A DNA stretch of 64,000 bases from Azospirillum thermophilum (GCF_003130795.1 NZ_CP029352.1:175001-239000); one strand, 5' to 3'; counted from the first letter of the stretch, positions 1 through 8,647 are shown. Numbers and translations are program-made. The notes: a model not told the origin generated them from the sequence alone.

Positions 1-67
1 TCGACTTGATCGCCCGCCGCGTGTCCCCATTTACCATCCAGGCGGATGGTGAAAGGATGGTAAGCAG

Positions 68-487
68 ATGGTCGACAACGTGCACGAGATCAGGCCGAAG
101 GGCGGCGACAGCGAGAAGATCACGATCAATCTCGGCTACGTCGATCTCGGCCATATCGATCTGCTGGTGCAGGAAGGGTTTTACGCGAACCGCACCGACT
201 TCATCCGCACCGCCATCCGCAATCAGATCGACCGCCACGGCGACGCCGTGCGGCAGGCGGTGACGCGCAAGAGCGTGGACCTCGGCCTGCGCCACTACAC
301 CCGCGAGGACCTCGAAGCCGCGCGGGACGCCGGGCAGAGGCTCGACATCCGCGTCCTGGGACTCGCCAGCATCGCCCAGGACGTCACCCCCGAACTCGCC
401 CGCGCCACCATCGCCTCGGTTGCCGTGCTGGGGGCGCTGCATGCCAGCGCCGCCGTCAAGGCAGCCCTCGCGGACCGTATGCGGTAG
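68..487 (+). CDS. Ribbon-helix-helix (CopG-like) transcriptional regulator
   Basis: 139-residue protein. The N-terminal part (about residues 17-58) has the beta-strand, helix, helix pattern of ribbon-helix-helix DNA-binding proteins: a strand reading KITINLGYVDLG, then helices containing NRTDFIRTAIRNQI. The C-terminal half is helical and alanine-rich and carries no catalytic motif I recognise. The start at 68 is preceded by a purine-rich stretch (ggatggtaag). It lies 84 bases upstream of the PHB-depolymerase-type esterase on the same strand, so it may regulate that gene, but no operator is evident. A role as the antitoxin of a toxin-antitoxin pair is less likely because no toxin-sized gene follows. 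The family call is fairly secure; the target is inferred. Confidence 0.75.
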   Translation: MVDNVHEIRPKGGDSEKITINLGYVDLGHIDLLVQEGFYANRTDFIRTAIRNQIDRHGDAVRQAVTRKSVDLGLRHYTREDLEAARDAGQRLDIRVLGLASIAQDVTPELARATIASVAVLGALHASAAVKAALADRMR

Positions 488-571
488 GGCACCCGCCGCC
501 CGCCGCATCCCTGAAAGGACACCGGGCCGGGTCTCCCAGCGAGCCCGCGTCCGAGCACAGAAAGCACCGAT

Positions 572-1795
572 ATGACCGACCGATTTCCCAGCGGTATGGC
601 CGAGGCGACGCGCCTCACCCGCGCCGGCAAGCTCGCCGACGCGACCGCCCTCATCCAGCGCCTGCTGACGGGGGAGGGGGTGAGCGCGGCTTCCGACCCG
701 GCAGGCGCCGGCTCCCCGGCCACCATCGACGTGAACCCCGTCACGGTGGGGGTGGCGGATGCGCCGCCGCACCGGGCCGCGACGGCGACGTCCGCCGGGG
801 CATCCGCCGGCCGGTTCCATCCCAGGCCCCGGGCCGGTCTGGGCGAGACGCTGCGCGATCTCGCCAGGCGCGTGATGCCGGATGGCCCGGACCTCGGCGG
901 CGGCGCCATGCGGCCCGCGGCCGACCCGCTGCCGGACGGCGCCTCCTTCACCACGGCGTCCTACCGCAACGAGGCGGGAGCGCGCGCCTACAAGCTCTAT
1001 GTCCCCGCCAACCGGCGCGGCGGAGAGCCGCTTCCGCTGGTGGTCATGCTGCACGGCTGCACCCAGTCGCCCGACGATTTCGCGGCCGGCACGCGGATGA
1101 ACGCGCTGGCCGAGGAGCACGGTTTCCTCGTCGCCTACCCGGAGCAGCCGTCCTCGGCCAACGCCAACAGGTGCTGGAACTGGTTCAGCCCGGACGACCA
1201 GCGGCGCGACCGCGGCGAGCCCTCGTTGATCGCGGGGATCACCCGCCGGATCATGCAGGATCACGGCGTGGACCCGGGCCGCGTCTACATCGCCGGGCTC
1301 TCGGCCGGCGGGGCGGCGGCGGCCGTCATGGCCGCGACCTATCCGGACCTCTACGCCGCCGTCGGCGTGCACTCGGGTCTGCCGCATGGGGCGGCCCGCG
1401 ACCTCCCATCCGCCTTTGCCGCCATGCGCCAGGGAGGGGGAGTGGCGGTCCGGCGGTCCGGCGCCCCGGTCCCGACGATCGTCTTCCACGGAGACCGTGA
1501 CACCACGGTCCACCCGCGCAACGGCGACGATGTCGTGGCCCAGTCGACGGCGGGTGTGCAAGGGACGCAGGCGACGGTGGAGCGCGGCACGGTGTCCGGC
1601 GGGCACGGCTACAGCCGCACCCTGCACGCCGACGGCTCCGGTCGGGTGCTGTGCGAGCAGTGGTCCATCAACGGCGCCGGTCATGCCTGGGCCGGTGGCA
1701 GTCCGGCCGGGTCCTACACCGATCCGCGCGGGCCGGACGCCTCGCGGGAGATGCTGCGGTTCTTCCTCGCGAACCCGCATCGCAGCGTGTCGTGA
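572..1795 (+). CDS. PHB depolymerase family esterase (LpqC-like)
   Basis: 407-residue alpha/beta-hydrolase of the polyhydroxybutyrate depolymerase family. The catalytic serine is at about residue 244 in GLSAGG. The catalytic aspartate lies in FHGDRDTTVHP (about 307-310) and the histidine in NGAGHAWAGG (about 371). The oxyanion-hole strand reads VVMLHGCTQSPDDF. The first 120 residues are low-complexity and helical, starting MTDRFPSGMAEATRL, with no signal peptide. The enzyme is therefore probably cytoplasmic and acts on endogenous short-chain polyhydroxyalkanoate or related esters. The ribbon-helix-helix regulator upstream could control it. The family assignment is strong; the substrate is inferred. 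Confidence 0.85.
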   Translation: MTDRFPSGMAEATRLTRAGKLADATALIQRLLTGEGVSAASDPAGAGSPATIDVNPVTVGVADAPPHRAATATSAGASAGRFHPRPRAGLGETLRDLARRVMPDGPDLGGGAMRPAADPLPDGASFTTASYRNEAGARAYKLYVPANRRGGEPLPLVVMLHGCTQSPDDFAAGTRMNALAEEHGFLVAYPEQPSSANANRCWNWFSPDDQRRDRGEPSLIAGITRRIMQDHGVDPGRVYIAGLSAGGAAAAVMAATYPDLYAAVGVHSGLPHGAARDLPSAFAAMRQGGGVAVRRSGAPVPTIVFHGDRDTTVHPRNGDDVVAQSTAGVQGTQATVERGTVSGGHGYSRTLHADGSGRVLCEQWSINGAGHAWAGGSPAGSYTDPRGPDASREMLRFFLANPHRSVS

Positions 1796-1879
1796 CCTCC
1801 CGCCGGACCCGGCCCATGGCGCGGCCATCCGGCTGCGGCGTGGGCCGGCTTGCAGCAAGGCGGCCGCCGCCCGGAGGTC

Positions 1880-2198
1880 GATGACGCTGGGGCCGGATGC
1901 CGCGATGGCGCGCCGCATCCTCCAGCAACAGGCCGGCGGCCGCCACGCCGCTGGTGGTGGTCAGCGCCACCGGCAGCAGCCACTCGGCCATCTCGCGCTG
2001 GTCCGGTTGGGTGAAGGTCCGGAAGCCATAGATGGCGTACAGGGCTTCGAACTGGTCGTATCGGGGCTGGAAGCGGACGGCGTAGTCGGCGACGACGGAC
2101 AGATCGGCGGGGCTGATGGTGCAGTAGCGGATCAGGCCGGGCTCGGCCGTCGGCAGCGCCTCGGTCTGGGCATCGGTGAGAGCGTGGCGGCGCGGCAC
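1880..2198 (-). pseudogene. Remnant of a Tn3-family transposase N-terminus (DUF4158 region)
   Basis: On the minus strand a GTG-started reading frame gives PRRHALTDAQTEAL and later RYCTISPADLSVVAD, the opening of Tn3-family transposases. It then jumps directly to YAVRFQPRYDQFEALYAIYG and EMAEWLLPVALTT. In full-length Tn3 transposases these segments are separated by several dozen residues and are followed by nearly 900 more, so this stub has an internal deletion and has lost the whole catalytic domain. No 38-bp Tn3 inverted repeat or resolvase was seen nearby. The homology is recognised by pattern, not by alignment. Confidence 0.6.
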
Positions 2199-2382
2199 GG
2201 TGGGGCTGTCCTGTTTGGAGTATGGCGCCCTCCCTTCGGGCATGAGAAAAGCCGCCGGGAAGCTGCCGGGCTGCTGGTGGGACGAGATGTCAACAAACTG
2301 AGACAGGCGGCCAAGCGCAAATCGGGCTCGTGGAGTACGATGCCGTTCGACATCAACTCTTCATCACGGAGGCACGCCGTCC

Positions 2383-2691
2383 ATGACCGACGAGAAGGAG
2401 CAGCCCGCTGGCAGGCCAGTCGCGTTGACCGATAGCGAACTCGACGCTGCTGCTGGAGGTGGTGTGAAATACTATCCAACGGGAGCACTCCAGGGGCTCC
2501 CGATGGACGTTCTTATCGGACCCCCCTGGACCCAGGCATCCCCTCCTCCCTCACCCGGCAGAAGCCTGGCCAATCCACGTCCGATTGACCATCGTGGTCG
2601 AGGTGGCGCGCGAATGAACCGCTCCGGGTTTGTCGGAGGCCATTCGGCGAGTCACGCCGCCATGGCAGCGTCCTCAGCTTGGGCATGGTAG
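2383..2691 (+). CDS. Small ORF with a double-glycine leader, possibly truncated by an IS
   Basis: The ORF begins MTDEKEQPAGRPVALTDSE and continues ELDAAAGGGVKYYPTG. The LTDSELDAAAGG stretch matches double-glycine leaders of bacteriocin-like and RiPP precursors exported by peptidase-containing ABC transporters. A good ribosome-binding site (ggagg) lies about 10 bases upstream. The frame runs into the inverted repeat of the IS3 remnant at 2615, so residues after about 77 are IS sequence and the native C-terminus is probably lost. No maturation enzyme or transporter lies in the window. It could also be an unrelated small protein with a chance GG motif. Confidence 0.45.
   Translation: MTDEKEQPAGRPVALTDSELDAAAGGGVKYYPTGALQGLPMDVLIGPPWTQASPPPSPGRSLANPRPIDHRGRGGARMNRSGFVGGHSASHAAMAASSAWAW
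2615..2641 (+). repeat. Terminal inverted repeat (right end) of the IS3 remnant
   Basis: Begins tgaaccgctccgg and pairs with 3124-3150 on the other strand with two mismatches. It lies inside the frame of the double-glycine-leader ORF. Confidence 0.8.
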
Positions 2692-3123
2692 CGTGCTTCG
2701 GCTTCGGCGGGAGGAATACTGCCGATGGAGACGAAGCCCTGCCATGTCGACACGTATGTGAAATCGGCTACCCACAAGGCGTTCGGCCGTGGCGCCTGGA
2801 ACTGCCGGTTCACCCGGTCGAGCGGACAGGATGCCGCCTTTTCGCTGACCGTCGTGCGCACCGTCTTGCCCCGCGTCGCCCCTTTCAGCCCCATGCGCCG
2901 CATCAGGCGAGCCACCGCGCAGCGCGCCACGTCGAAGCCGTCCCGCCGCAGTTGCCGCCAGACCTTCCGTACCCCGTAGACCTGGAAGTTCGCATCCCGG
3001 ACCCCAGCCCCGCAACGTCTCCGCCGTGATCGAACACCATCCGCACCGTGCGCTCGCGGACTTCAGGGGCGTATTTGGGTGATGCCTGTTTCGTCATGAT
3101 GACCCCATCCTCTCAAGAAACGG

Positions 3124-3150
3124 GGCCTCCGACCAATCCGGAGCGGTTCA
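3124..3150 (-). repeat. Terminal inverted repeat (left end) of the IS3 remnant
   Basis: Minus-strand sequence begins TGAACCGCTCCGG. It abuts the WD codons of another IS3-type OrfB fragment, so the element appears to sit inside, or to have recombined with, a second IS. Confidence 0.8.
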
Positions 3151-3290
3151 GTCCCAGCAGTTCCCCTTGCGGCTCATGGATTGGACGATGCCGTGATCCT
3201 TCAAGGCTTTGCGGTACTGCGCCGCCGCGTACCGGCTGCCGCGGTCGGAGTGGAGGCTGCGGCTAGCGTTCCGATGCCGTAAAAGACAAC
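3151..3290 (-). pseudogene. Fragment of a second IS3-family OrfB transposase
   Basis: Minus-strand translation gives [19 protein letters not shown] followed by [15 protein letters not shown]. This is the conserved segment around the second catalytic aspartate of IS3-family integrases. It stops at 3151 where the inverted repeat of the other IS begins. Nothing of the rest of the gene is visible. Confidence 0.75.
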
Positions 3291-3602
3291 TGCTTGTGCC
3301 GTGCCCGTGGTCAAGGCAATCCATCCGGTAGTTTTGTTTCCCCGATTCTTCTTAATCTTTCATAGTGGCAGAGATAAAGCGGAAAAAGCGACGGAAGAGG
3401 AATAAATTATTCCCGCCGGGATCATTGAAAATCCCGAATTTGTTATCTTTTCGCGCGGCGGCAATACGGGTCGGCTCCAATGCCGTTTCGCCAATAGCCA
3501 TTGGCCATTTGTTTGCTCGGAGCCTGATCTGCGCGGTAAGCGCTGACGCGAATGGGGCGGCTGGCAATGAATGCAAGCTCGGTGCGAATGAGCATGGAAC
3601 AA
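3291..3602. other. Gene-free AT-richer stretch between IS remnants
   Basis: I see no convincing gene here. The composition is more AT-rich than the flanks. A small inverted repeat, CGGGAT-N8-ATCCCG (3417-3436), is the only structure noticed. Short open frames in all directions lack ribosome-binding sites and family features. It is probably debris between two decayed insertion sequences. Confidence 0.5.
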
Positions 3603-3864
3603 GAGCTCTGCCGCAGATTTGATGGTGCGACCTCATCCGGCCCCGATGACGCGCGCCTGAAGGATGTCGAGCTTGCCGCAGCCATACATCTGCCGATTCA
3701 CCAACTTGAACTTGGTGACCTGCCCTCGGTCCGACCGTTGGACTACGGCAGAGTGATGGCCGCGATGACGGCATTCCGGTCCTTGACGGCCATGTTGGTG
3801 ACGGATGTCATCAGGAAACCAGAGCCAGCAACAGCCCAGCACCGTCAAATCTGCGACAGAGCCC
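3603..3864 (-). mobile_element. Internally deleted ISL3-family element (about 262 bp)
   Basis: Bounded by inverted repeats at 3603-3629 and 3838-3864 (23 of 27 matching; core CGCAGATTTGA). Between them, on the minus strand, is only the C-terminus of an ISL3-type transposase. It reads MAVKDRNAVIAAITLP, then an amber codon where the family has tryptophan. A one-base deletion follows, and in the next frame QVTKFKLVNRQMYG and KLDILQARVIGAG. Intact ISL3 elements are about 1.3-1.5 kb. It is dead in cis but could still be mobilised if the ends are intact and a full copy exists elsewhere. Confidence 0.75.
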
Positions 3865-3918
3865 CTTTTCAGAGCCGATCCGGGGGCCCATTCCGATACC
3901 GGTTGGCAATCTGAGCCG

Positions 3919-5124
3919 TCAGATCAAATCCCGCGCCATGCCCGACCGGATCAGCAAGTCGGTATCCGGCGAGAACCGCGCCTTCAGTGGCAACATCGCC
4001 GCCCCCAGCACGCGGGCCATCGGGCCGATCGATCCCGCAATCACCGGCGCGGCCTTCAGCCCCGACCGGTTGAAGCGCTCCACCGCCGCCGACAGCCGGT
4101 GCGTGAAGCGGTCGCGCCAGGACGGCGGCAGGAAGCCGTCGACCACCACCTCCTGAAAATCGATGACGCTGAGCGCGGAGACGACGGCGCGCGACAGCTC
4201 GGCGCATGCCGTTTCGGCCCAGGCGTCGAAGATGGCGTCCGCCCGCTCGCCGCTGCCATCGGCAAGCGCGGCCGACAGCGCCGCCGACGGGTCGATCCCG
4301 GCAGCTTCCAACTCCCGTTCCAGCAGAAAGATGGACGCGCTGTGGATCAGTTGCCCCGGCGAGTTGCCCGGCCCGGCCGGACCCGTGGGCATCGAGCCGA
4401 TGGCTCCCGCATTCCCCTGCTCCCCCCGATAGAGCCGCCCGTCAATCACCACCCCGCCACCGATGAAGGTGCCAAGATAGATGTAGAGCGCGCTGCGGCT
4501 GGTGATTGCATGGCCGGCGATCATCTCCGCCGCACAGGCCGCCGCCGCGTCGTTGTAGAGCGTCACCGGCAATCCGGTTTCGCGGGCGAAGGCGCCGCCA
4601 ATGTCGGCATCGCGCCAGCCGTCCAGCGCCCTGGGCGCAAGCCCCAGTTCCGCCGACCAGGCGTGGATCTCGTCCGGCATCGCCACGCCCAGCCCGACCA
4701 CCCGCGACCGGGCCGCCGGCGAAAGATGCGCCAGCAGCCCGACCGCCTGGGCGATCGCCGTGGAGATTGTCGGCTCCGGCAGCGGTGCGTCGTAGCGCAC
4801 GCGGCTCGCCCCGAGTTCCTCGCCCAGCAGGTTGATCAAGATCGCTTCGACGCTGCGTCGGCCGATCTTCACCCCCAGCGAATAGGCCCCCTCCGGATTC
4901 GGCGCGATCGGGGTGGACGGCTGCCCGACCTGCCCGCGCACCTTGTCCAGCTTGACCAGCAGGCCGTCCTCCAACAGCCGGTTGACGATTACCGACGCCG
5001 CCTGTCCGCTCAGCCCGGTTTCCCGCGCGATTTCCGCCTTGGACAGCATGCCGGTCTGCAACAGCGCATGCATGACCAGCCGTTCGTTGTAGGCGCGCAG
5101 CCCGGTGGTATCGCCGCCCCGCAT
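3919..5124 (-). CDS. ROK-family transcriptional repressor of the polyol operon
   Basis: 401 residues. A winged helix-turn-helix occupies about residues 12-65 (LSKAEIARETGLSGQAAS, VIVNRLLEDGLL). A ROK sugar-kinase fold follows (LYNDAAAACAAEM; LYIYLGTFIGGG; LYRGEQGNAGAIG). The ExGH and zinc-binding cysteine motif of NagC/Mlc-type ROK proteins is missing. After GAIG the sequence is SMPTGPAGPGNSP, without the expected glutamate, histidine and cysteines, so it may bind its ligand differently and is unlikely to be a kinase. It is transcribed away from the sorbitol/mannitol operon with 441 bases between start codons. That gap holds two identical inverted-repeat motifs, which suits a local autoregulated repressor. 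Confidence 0.85.
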   Translation of the reverse strand: MRGGDTTGLRAYNERLVMHALLQTGMLSKAEIARETGLSGQAASVIVNRLLEDGLLVKLDKVRGQVGQPSTPIAPNPEGAYSLGVKIGRRSVEAILINLLGEELGASRVRYDAPLPEPTISTAIAQAVGLLAHLSPAARSRVVGLGVAMPDEIHAWSAELGLAPRALDGWRDADIGGAFARETGLPVTLYNDAAAACAAEMIAGHAITSRSALYIYLGTFIGGGVVIDGRLYRGEQGNAGAIGSMPTGPAGPGNSPGQLIHSASIFLLERELEAAGIDPSAALSAALADGSGERADAIFDAWAETACAELSRAVVSALSVIDFQEVVVDGFLPPSWRDRFTHRLSAAVERFNRSGLKAAPVIAGSIGPMARVLGAAMLPLKARFSPDTDLLIRSGMARDLI

Positions 5125-5184
5125 TCTCCCGCCGCCTCCCGCCTCTCATTCGAACGATAGTCCGTATAACAACCACTCTTAATA

Positions 5185-5199
5185 AAATCAAAGTGATTT
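5185..5199. promoter_or_regulatory. Candidate ROK operator, copy 1
   Basis: AAATCA-AAG-TGATTT, a perfect inverted repeat with 6-base arms, about 60 bases upstream of the ROK start codon. It suggests autoregulation. Confidence 0.55.
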
Positions 5200-5402
5200 A
5201 TTTAATCGAGGCAGATCGCGATCATGGCTGCCGGTCCGATCGTCTTTGACCCCTCGCCACCCTAGCAAGCGGCAGCCGAAGGGGGCAAGATCTGCTGCAA
5301 AATCGGCCTAACCCTTTTCCGACACACCTTTCGCCTTACGCCACCCCCAACCGTCCCTCCGTGTCGATGGCAACCGCGACGGCGACTCGTCGGTGAATAT
5401 CA

Positions 5403-5417
5403 AAATCAATATGATTT
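5403..5417. promoter_or_regulatory. Candidate ROK operator, copy 2
   Basis: AAATCA-ATA-TGATTT, with the same arms as copy 1 and centred 218 bases from it, about 150 bases upstream of the binding-protein start. The spacing would allow a repression loop. Confidence 0.55.
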
Positions 5418-5565
5418 ATCTATTGCGCCCCTCTGTTGCCTGCGCCATAGTGTTCGTACGCCATACAAACCGAATGCCGCAGATGCATCCGGGCGACTGG
5501 TCGCCGAGGCCGGCGGGATGAAAGCCGGGGCGCGGCCGAACAGGACATTGGGGAGGAAAACAGGA

Positions 5566-6876
5566 ATGAAGCGTGCGCTTTCCTTGATCGGCGCGGCCGT
5601 CGCCGCGGTTCTCGGCGGCCCGACCCAGGCGGAGACTCTGTCGATCGCCACGGTGAACAACGGCGACATGATCCGCATGCAGAAGCTGTCGGAGCATTTC
5701 ACCAAGGCCCATCCCGACATCACGCTGAACTGGGTGACGCTGGAGGAGAACGTGCTGCGCCAGCGCGTCACCACCGACATCGCGACCAAGGGCGGCCAGT
5801 ACGACATCCTGACCATCGGCACCTACGAGGTTCCGATCTGGACCAAGCAAAAGTGGCTGATGCCGCTGACCAAGCTCGGCTCCAACTATGACGTCGAGGA
5901 TCTGCTGCCCTCCATCCGCAGCGGCCTGACCACCGGGGGCACCCTCTATGCCGCGCCGTTCTACGGCGAAAGCTCGATGGTCATGTATCGCAAGGACCTG
6001 TTCGAGAAGGCCGGCCTGACCATGCCGGAGGCGCCGACCTGGGCCTTCGTCGCCGACGCGGCGCGCAAGCTGACCGACAAGAAGAGCGAGGTCTACGGCA
6101 TCTGCCTGCGCGGCAAGGCCGGCTGGGGCGAGAACATGGCCTTCCTCAGCGCCATGGCGAATTCCTTCGGTGCCAGCTGGTTCGACATGAACTGGAAACC
6201 ACAGTTCAACAGCGACGCGTGGAAGAAGACGCTGACGACCTATCTCGGCCTGATGAAGGACGCCGGCCCGCCGGGCGCCTCCTCCAACGGCTTCAACGAG
6301 AATCTGGCGCTGTTCCAGTCCGGCAAATGCGCCATGTGGATCGACGCCACCGTCGCCGCCTCCTTCGTCTCCAATCCGGCGCAGAGCAAGGTGGCGGACA
6401 AGGTCGGCTACGCGCTGGCCCCCGACACCGGCCTCGGCAAGCGGTCGAACTGGCTGTGGGCCTGGAGCCTCGCGGTCCCCGCCAGCAGCAAGAAGGGCGA
6501 CGCCGCGCAGGCCTTCATCTCCTGGGCGACCTCCAAGGATTACATCGACCTCGTCGCCAAGGAGGAGGGCTGGGCCAACGTGCCGCCGGGCACCCGCAGC
6601 TCGCTCTACGCCAATGCCGAGTACCGCAAGGCCGCTCCCTTCGCCGACCTGACGCTGAAGTCGATCCAGGCCGCCGATCCGCAGCACCCGACGGTCCAGC
6701 CGGTCCCCTACACCGGCGTGCAGTTCGTCGCCATTCCCGAGTTCCAGGGCATCGGCACCGCGGTCGGGCAGGCTTTCTCCGCGGCGCTGGCCGGCCAGAT
6801 GTCCGCCGATCAGGCCCTGCAAAGCGCCCAGACGCTGGCCACCCGCGAGATGACCAAGGCCGGCTACATCAAGTGA
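5566..6876 (+). CDS. smoE: Sorbitol/mannitol ABC transporter substrate-binding protein
   Basis: 436 residues, family 1 extracellular solute-binding protein. The start at 5566 (MKRALSLIGAAVAAVLGG) is chosen over the in-frame 5518 because it gives a clean signal peptide ending near TQA and has a strong ribosome-binding site (ggggagga). The mature protein has typical sugar-binding features: TDIATKGGQYDILTIGTYEV near the front and FNENLALFQSGKCAMWID in the middle. It heads an operon with two permeases, an ATPase, a sorbitol dehydrogenase, a mannitol dehydrogenase and a fructokinase. That neighbourhood, more than sequence alone, makes hexitols the likely ligand. Confidence 0.85.
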   Translation: MKRALSLIGAAVAAVLGGPTQAETLSIATVNNGDMIRMQKLSEHFTKAHPDITLNWVTLEENVLRQRVTTDIATKGGQYDILTIGTYEVPIWTKQKWLMPLTKLGSNYDVEDLLPSIRSGLTTGGTLYAAPFYGESSMVMYRKDLFEKAGLTMPEAPTWAFVADAARKLTDKKSEVYGICLRGKAGWGENMAFLSAMANSFGASWFDMNWKPQFNSDAWKKTLTTYLGLMKDAGPPGASSNGFNENLALFQSGKCAMWIDATVAASFVSNPAQSKVADKVGYALAPDTGLGKRSNWLWAWSLAVPASSKKGDAAQAFISWATSKDYIDLVAKEEGWANVPPGTRSSLYANAEYRKAAPFADLTLKSIQAADPQHPTVQPVPYTGVQFVAIPEFQGIGTAVGQAFSAALAGQMSADQALQSAQTLATREMTKAGYIK

Positions 6877-6928
6877 CCGGCCACGCCTGACCGCGCGTCC
6901 CGCAACGTCGTTACCCAAGGGTCGAGCC

Positions 6929-7801
6929 ATGGCCACCGCCCATTCGCGTGCAGCCGCGCGCCTGACGATGTCTCCGGCCGTCGTCCTGCTGCTCGGCTGG
7001 ATGCTGATCCCGCTCGCGATGACGCTCTACTTCTCCTTCCTCCGCTACAACCTGCTGATGCCGGGGACGGAAGAGTTTATCGGCACGCTCAACTACCAGT
7101 ATTTTCTGACCGATCCGGCCTTCTTCGCCGCGCTCGGCAACACGCTGGCGCTCGTCGGCGGGGTGCTGGTGCTGACCATCGCCGGCGGGATCGGGCTGGC
7201 CCTGCTGCTCGACCAGCCTTTCTGGGGACGGGGCATCGTCCGCCTTCTGGTCATCGCCCCTTTCTTCGTCATGCCCACCGTCTCGGCGCTGGTGTGGAAG
7301 AACATGCTGATGAACCCGGTGAACGGCCTGTTCGCCGCCATCGCCAAGGGGCTGGGCCTCCAGCCCTTCGACTTCCTGGCCGAAGCCCCGCTCTCCTCGA
7401 TCATCCTGATCGTGACGTGGCAGTGGCTGCCCTTCGCCACGCTGATCCTGCTGACCGCGCTGCAGTCGCTCGACCGCGAGCGGCTGGAGGCGGCGGAGAT
7501 GGACGGCGCCGGCGCGCTGGACCGCTTCGTCCACATCATCCTGCCCCACTTGGCCCGCGCGATGACGGTGGTGACGCTGATCCAGACCATCTTCCTGCTG
7601 TCGGTCTTCGCCGAGATCCTCGTGACGACCAACGGCGGGCCGGGCACCGCCACCACCAACATCACCTACCTCGTCTATGCCCAGTCGCTGCTGCAGTTCG
7701 ATGTCGGCGGCGGCTCCGCGGGCGGCATCGTCGCCGTCATCCTCGCCAACATCGTCGCCGTCTTCCTGATGAGGATGATCGGCCGCAACCTGGACATCTG
7801 A
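6929..7801 (+). CDS. smoF: Sugar alcohol ABC transporter permease (SmoF-like)
   Basis: 290-residue inner-membrane permease with about six hydrophobic segments, the first starting at MSPAVVLLLGWMLIPLAM. The EAA loop that contacts the ATPase reads EAAEMDGAGALDRF, followed by ILPHLARAM. It starts 52 bases after the binding-protein gene and ends 2 bases before the next permease start, so the genes are surely co-transcribed. It pairs with the second permease to form the hexitol import channel. Confidence 0.88.
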   Translation: MATAHSRAAARLTMSPAVVLLLGWMLIPLAMTLYFSFLRYNLLMPGTEEFIGTLNYQYFLTDPAFFAALGNTLALVGGVLVLTIAGGIGLALLLDQPFWGRGIVRLLVIAPFFVMPTVSALVWKNMLMNPVNGLFAAIAKGLGLQPFDFLAEAPLSSIILIVTWQWLPFATLILLTALQSLDRERLEAAEMDGAGALDRFVHIILPHLARAMTVVTLIQTIFLLSVFAEILVTTNGGPGTATTNITYLVYAQSLLQFDVGGGSAGGIVAVILANIVAVFLMRMIGRNLDI

Positions 7802-7803
7802 CC

Positions 7804-8634
7804 ATGGCGCGCGCTGCAACCAACCGCCGCATGCTGGTCGTGACCCTTCTGGCCTGGACCATCGGGATCGTGATCTTCTTCCCCATCCTGTGGACCGCCC
7901 TGACCAGCTTCAAGACGGAGGCCGAGGCGGTGGCGACCCCGCCGACCTTCCTCGCTTTCGACTGGACGCTGGAGAACTATACAGAGGTCCAGCAGCGCTC
8001 CGACTATTTCCTCCATTTCTGGAACTCGGTCGTCATCTCGGTGGGATCCACCCTGCTCGGCCTGCTGGTCGCCGTTCCCGCCGCCTGGTCGATGGCCTTC
8101 GTTCCCGGCAAGCGCACCCGCGACGTGCTGATGTGGATGCTGTCGACCAAGATGCTGCCGCCGGTCGGCGTGCTGATCCCGATCTACCTGCTGTTCCGCG
8201 ATTTCGGCCTGCTCGACAGCCGCATCGGTCTGGTCATCGTGCTGACGCTGATCAACCTGCCGATCATCGTCTGGATGCTGTTCACCTATTTCCGCGAAAT
8301 CCCGGGCGAGATCCTGGAAGCCGCAAGGATGGACGGCGCCGGCCTGCGCGACGAGATCCTGTTCGTGCTGCTGCCGATGGCGGTGCCCGGCATCGCCTCC
8401 ACCCTGCTGCTGAACATCATCCTGGCGTGGAACGAGGCGTTCTGGACGCTGAACCTGTCCGCCTCGCAATCGGCGCCGCTGACCGCCTTCATCGCCAGCT
8501 ACTCCAGCCCGGAGGGGCTGTTCTACGCGAAACTGTCGGCCGCCTCGACCATGGCGGTCGCGCCGATCCTGGTTCTCGGCTGGTTCAGCCAGAAGCAGCT
8601 GGTGCGCGGCCTGACCTTCGGCGCCGTGAAGTAG
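7804..8634 (+). CDS. smoG: Sugar alcohol ABC transporter permease (SmoG-like)
   Basis: 276 residues. The start at 7804 ([18 protein letters not shown]) is chosen because it follows the upstream stop by two bases and begins the family's first membrane segment. A longer in-frame extension would only reread the previous gene. The EAA loop is [16 protein letters not shown], followed by VLLPMAVPG. It has about six transmembrane segments. It is the second half of the permease pair in this importer, and the ATPase follows after 13 bases. Confidence 0.88.
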   Translation: MARAATNRRMLVVTLLAWTIGIVIFFPILWTALTSFKTEAEAVATPPTFLAFDWTLENYTEVQQRSDYFLHFWNSVVISVGSTLLGLLVAVPAAWSMAFVPGKRTRDVLMWMLSTKMLPPVGVLIPIYLLFRDFGLLDSRIGLVIVLTLINLPIIVWMLFTYFREIPGEILEAARMDGAGLRDEILFVLLPMAVPGIASTLLLNIILAWNEAFWTLNLSASQSAPLTAFIASYSSPEGLFYAKLSAASTMAVAPILVLGWFSQKQLVRGLTFGAVK

Positions 8635-8647
8635 GGGGGAACCCGCT

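Larger units (their letters stand above)
2615..3150 (-). mobile_element. Internally deleted IS3-family element (536 bp)
   Basis: The element is bounded by 27-bp inverted repeats (2615-2641 and 3124-3150, 25 of 27 matching). On the minus strand it has the first codons of OrfA (MTKQASPKYAPEVRER at 3097 down to about 3020). These join in another frame to the middle of OrfB (NFQVYGVRKVWRQLRR, then VNRQFQAPRPNALWVADFTY). The OrfB frame then jumps from the first catalytic aspartate region (VADFTYVSTWQGF) to its last residues (IPPAEAEARYHAQ), losing the rest of the DDE domain. A working element of this family is about 1.2-1.3 kb, so this copy has at least two internal deletions and cannot make a transposase. 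No target duplication is apparent. Confidence 0.8.
5125..5565. promoter_or_regulatory. Divergent control region between the ROK gene and the polyol operon
   Basis: No coding gene is seen here. The region is AT-richer than its surroundings next to each start codon. It contains AAATCA-N3-TGATTT twice, at 5185-5199 near the ROK start and at 5403-5417 upstream of the binding-protein gene. Promoters in both directions are expected, but I could not place -35/-10 boxes with confidence. Confidence 0.6.

Noticed and set aside
3365..3622. Basic 85-residue ORF (MAEIKRKKRRKRNKLFPP)
   Set aside because: It lies in AT-rich debris between IS remnants, has no ribosome-binding site, and its end overlaps the ISL3 inverted repeat.
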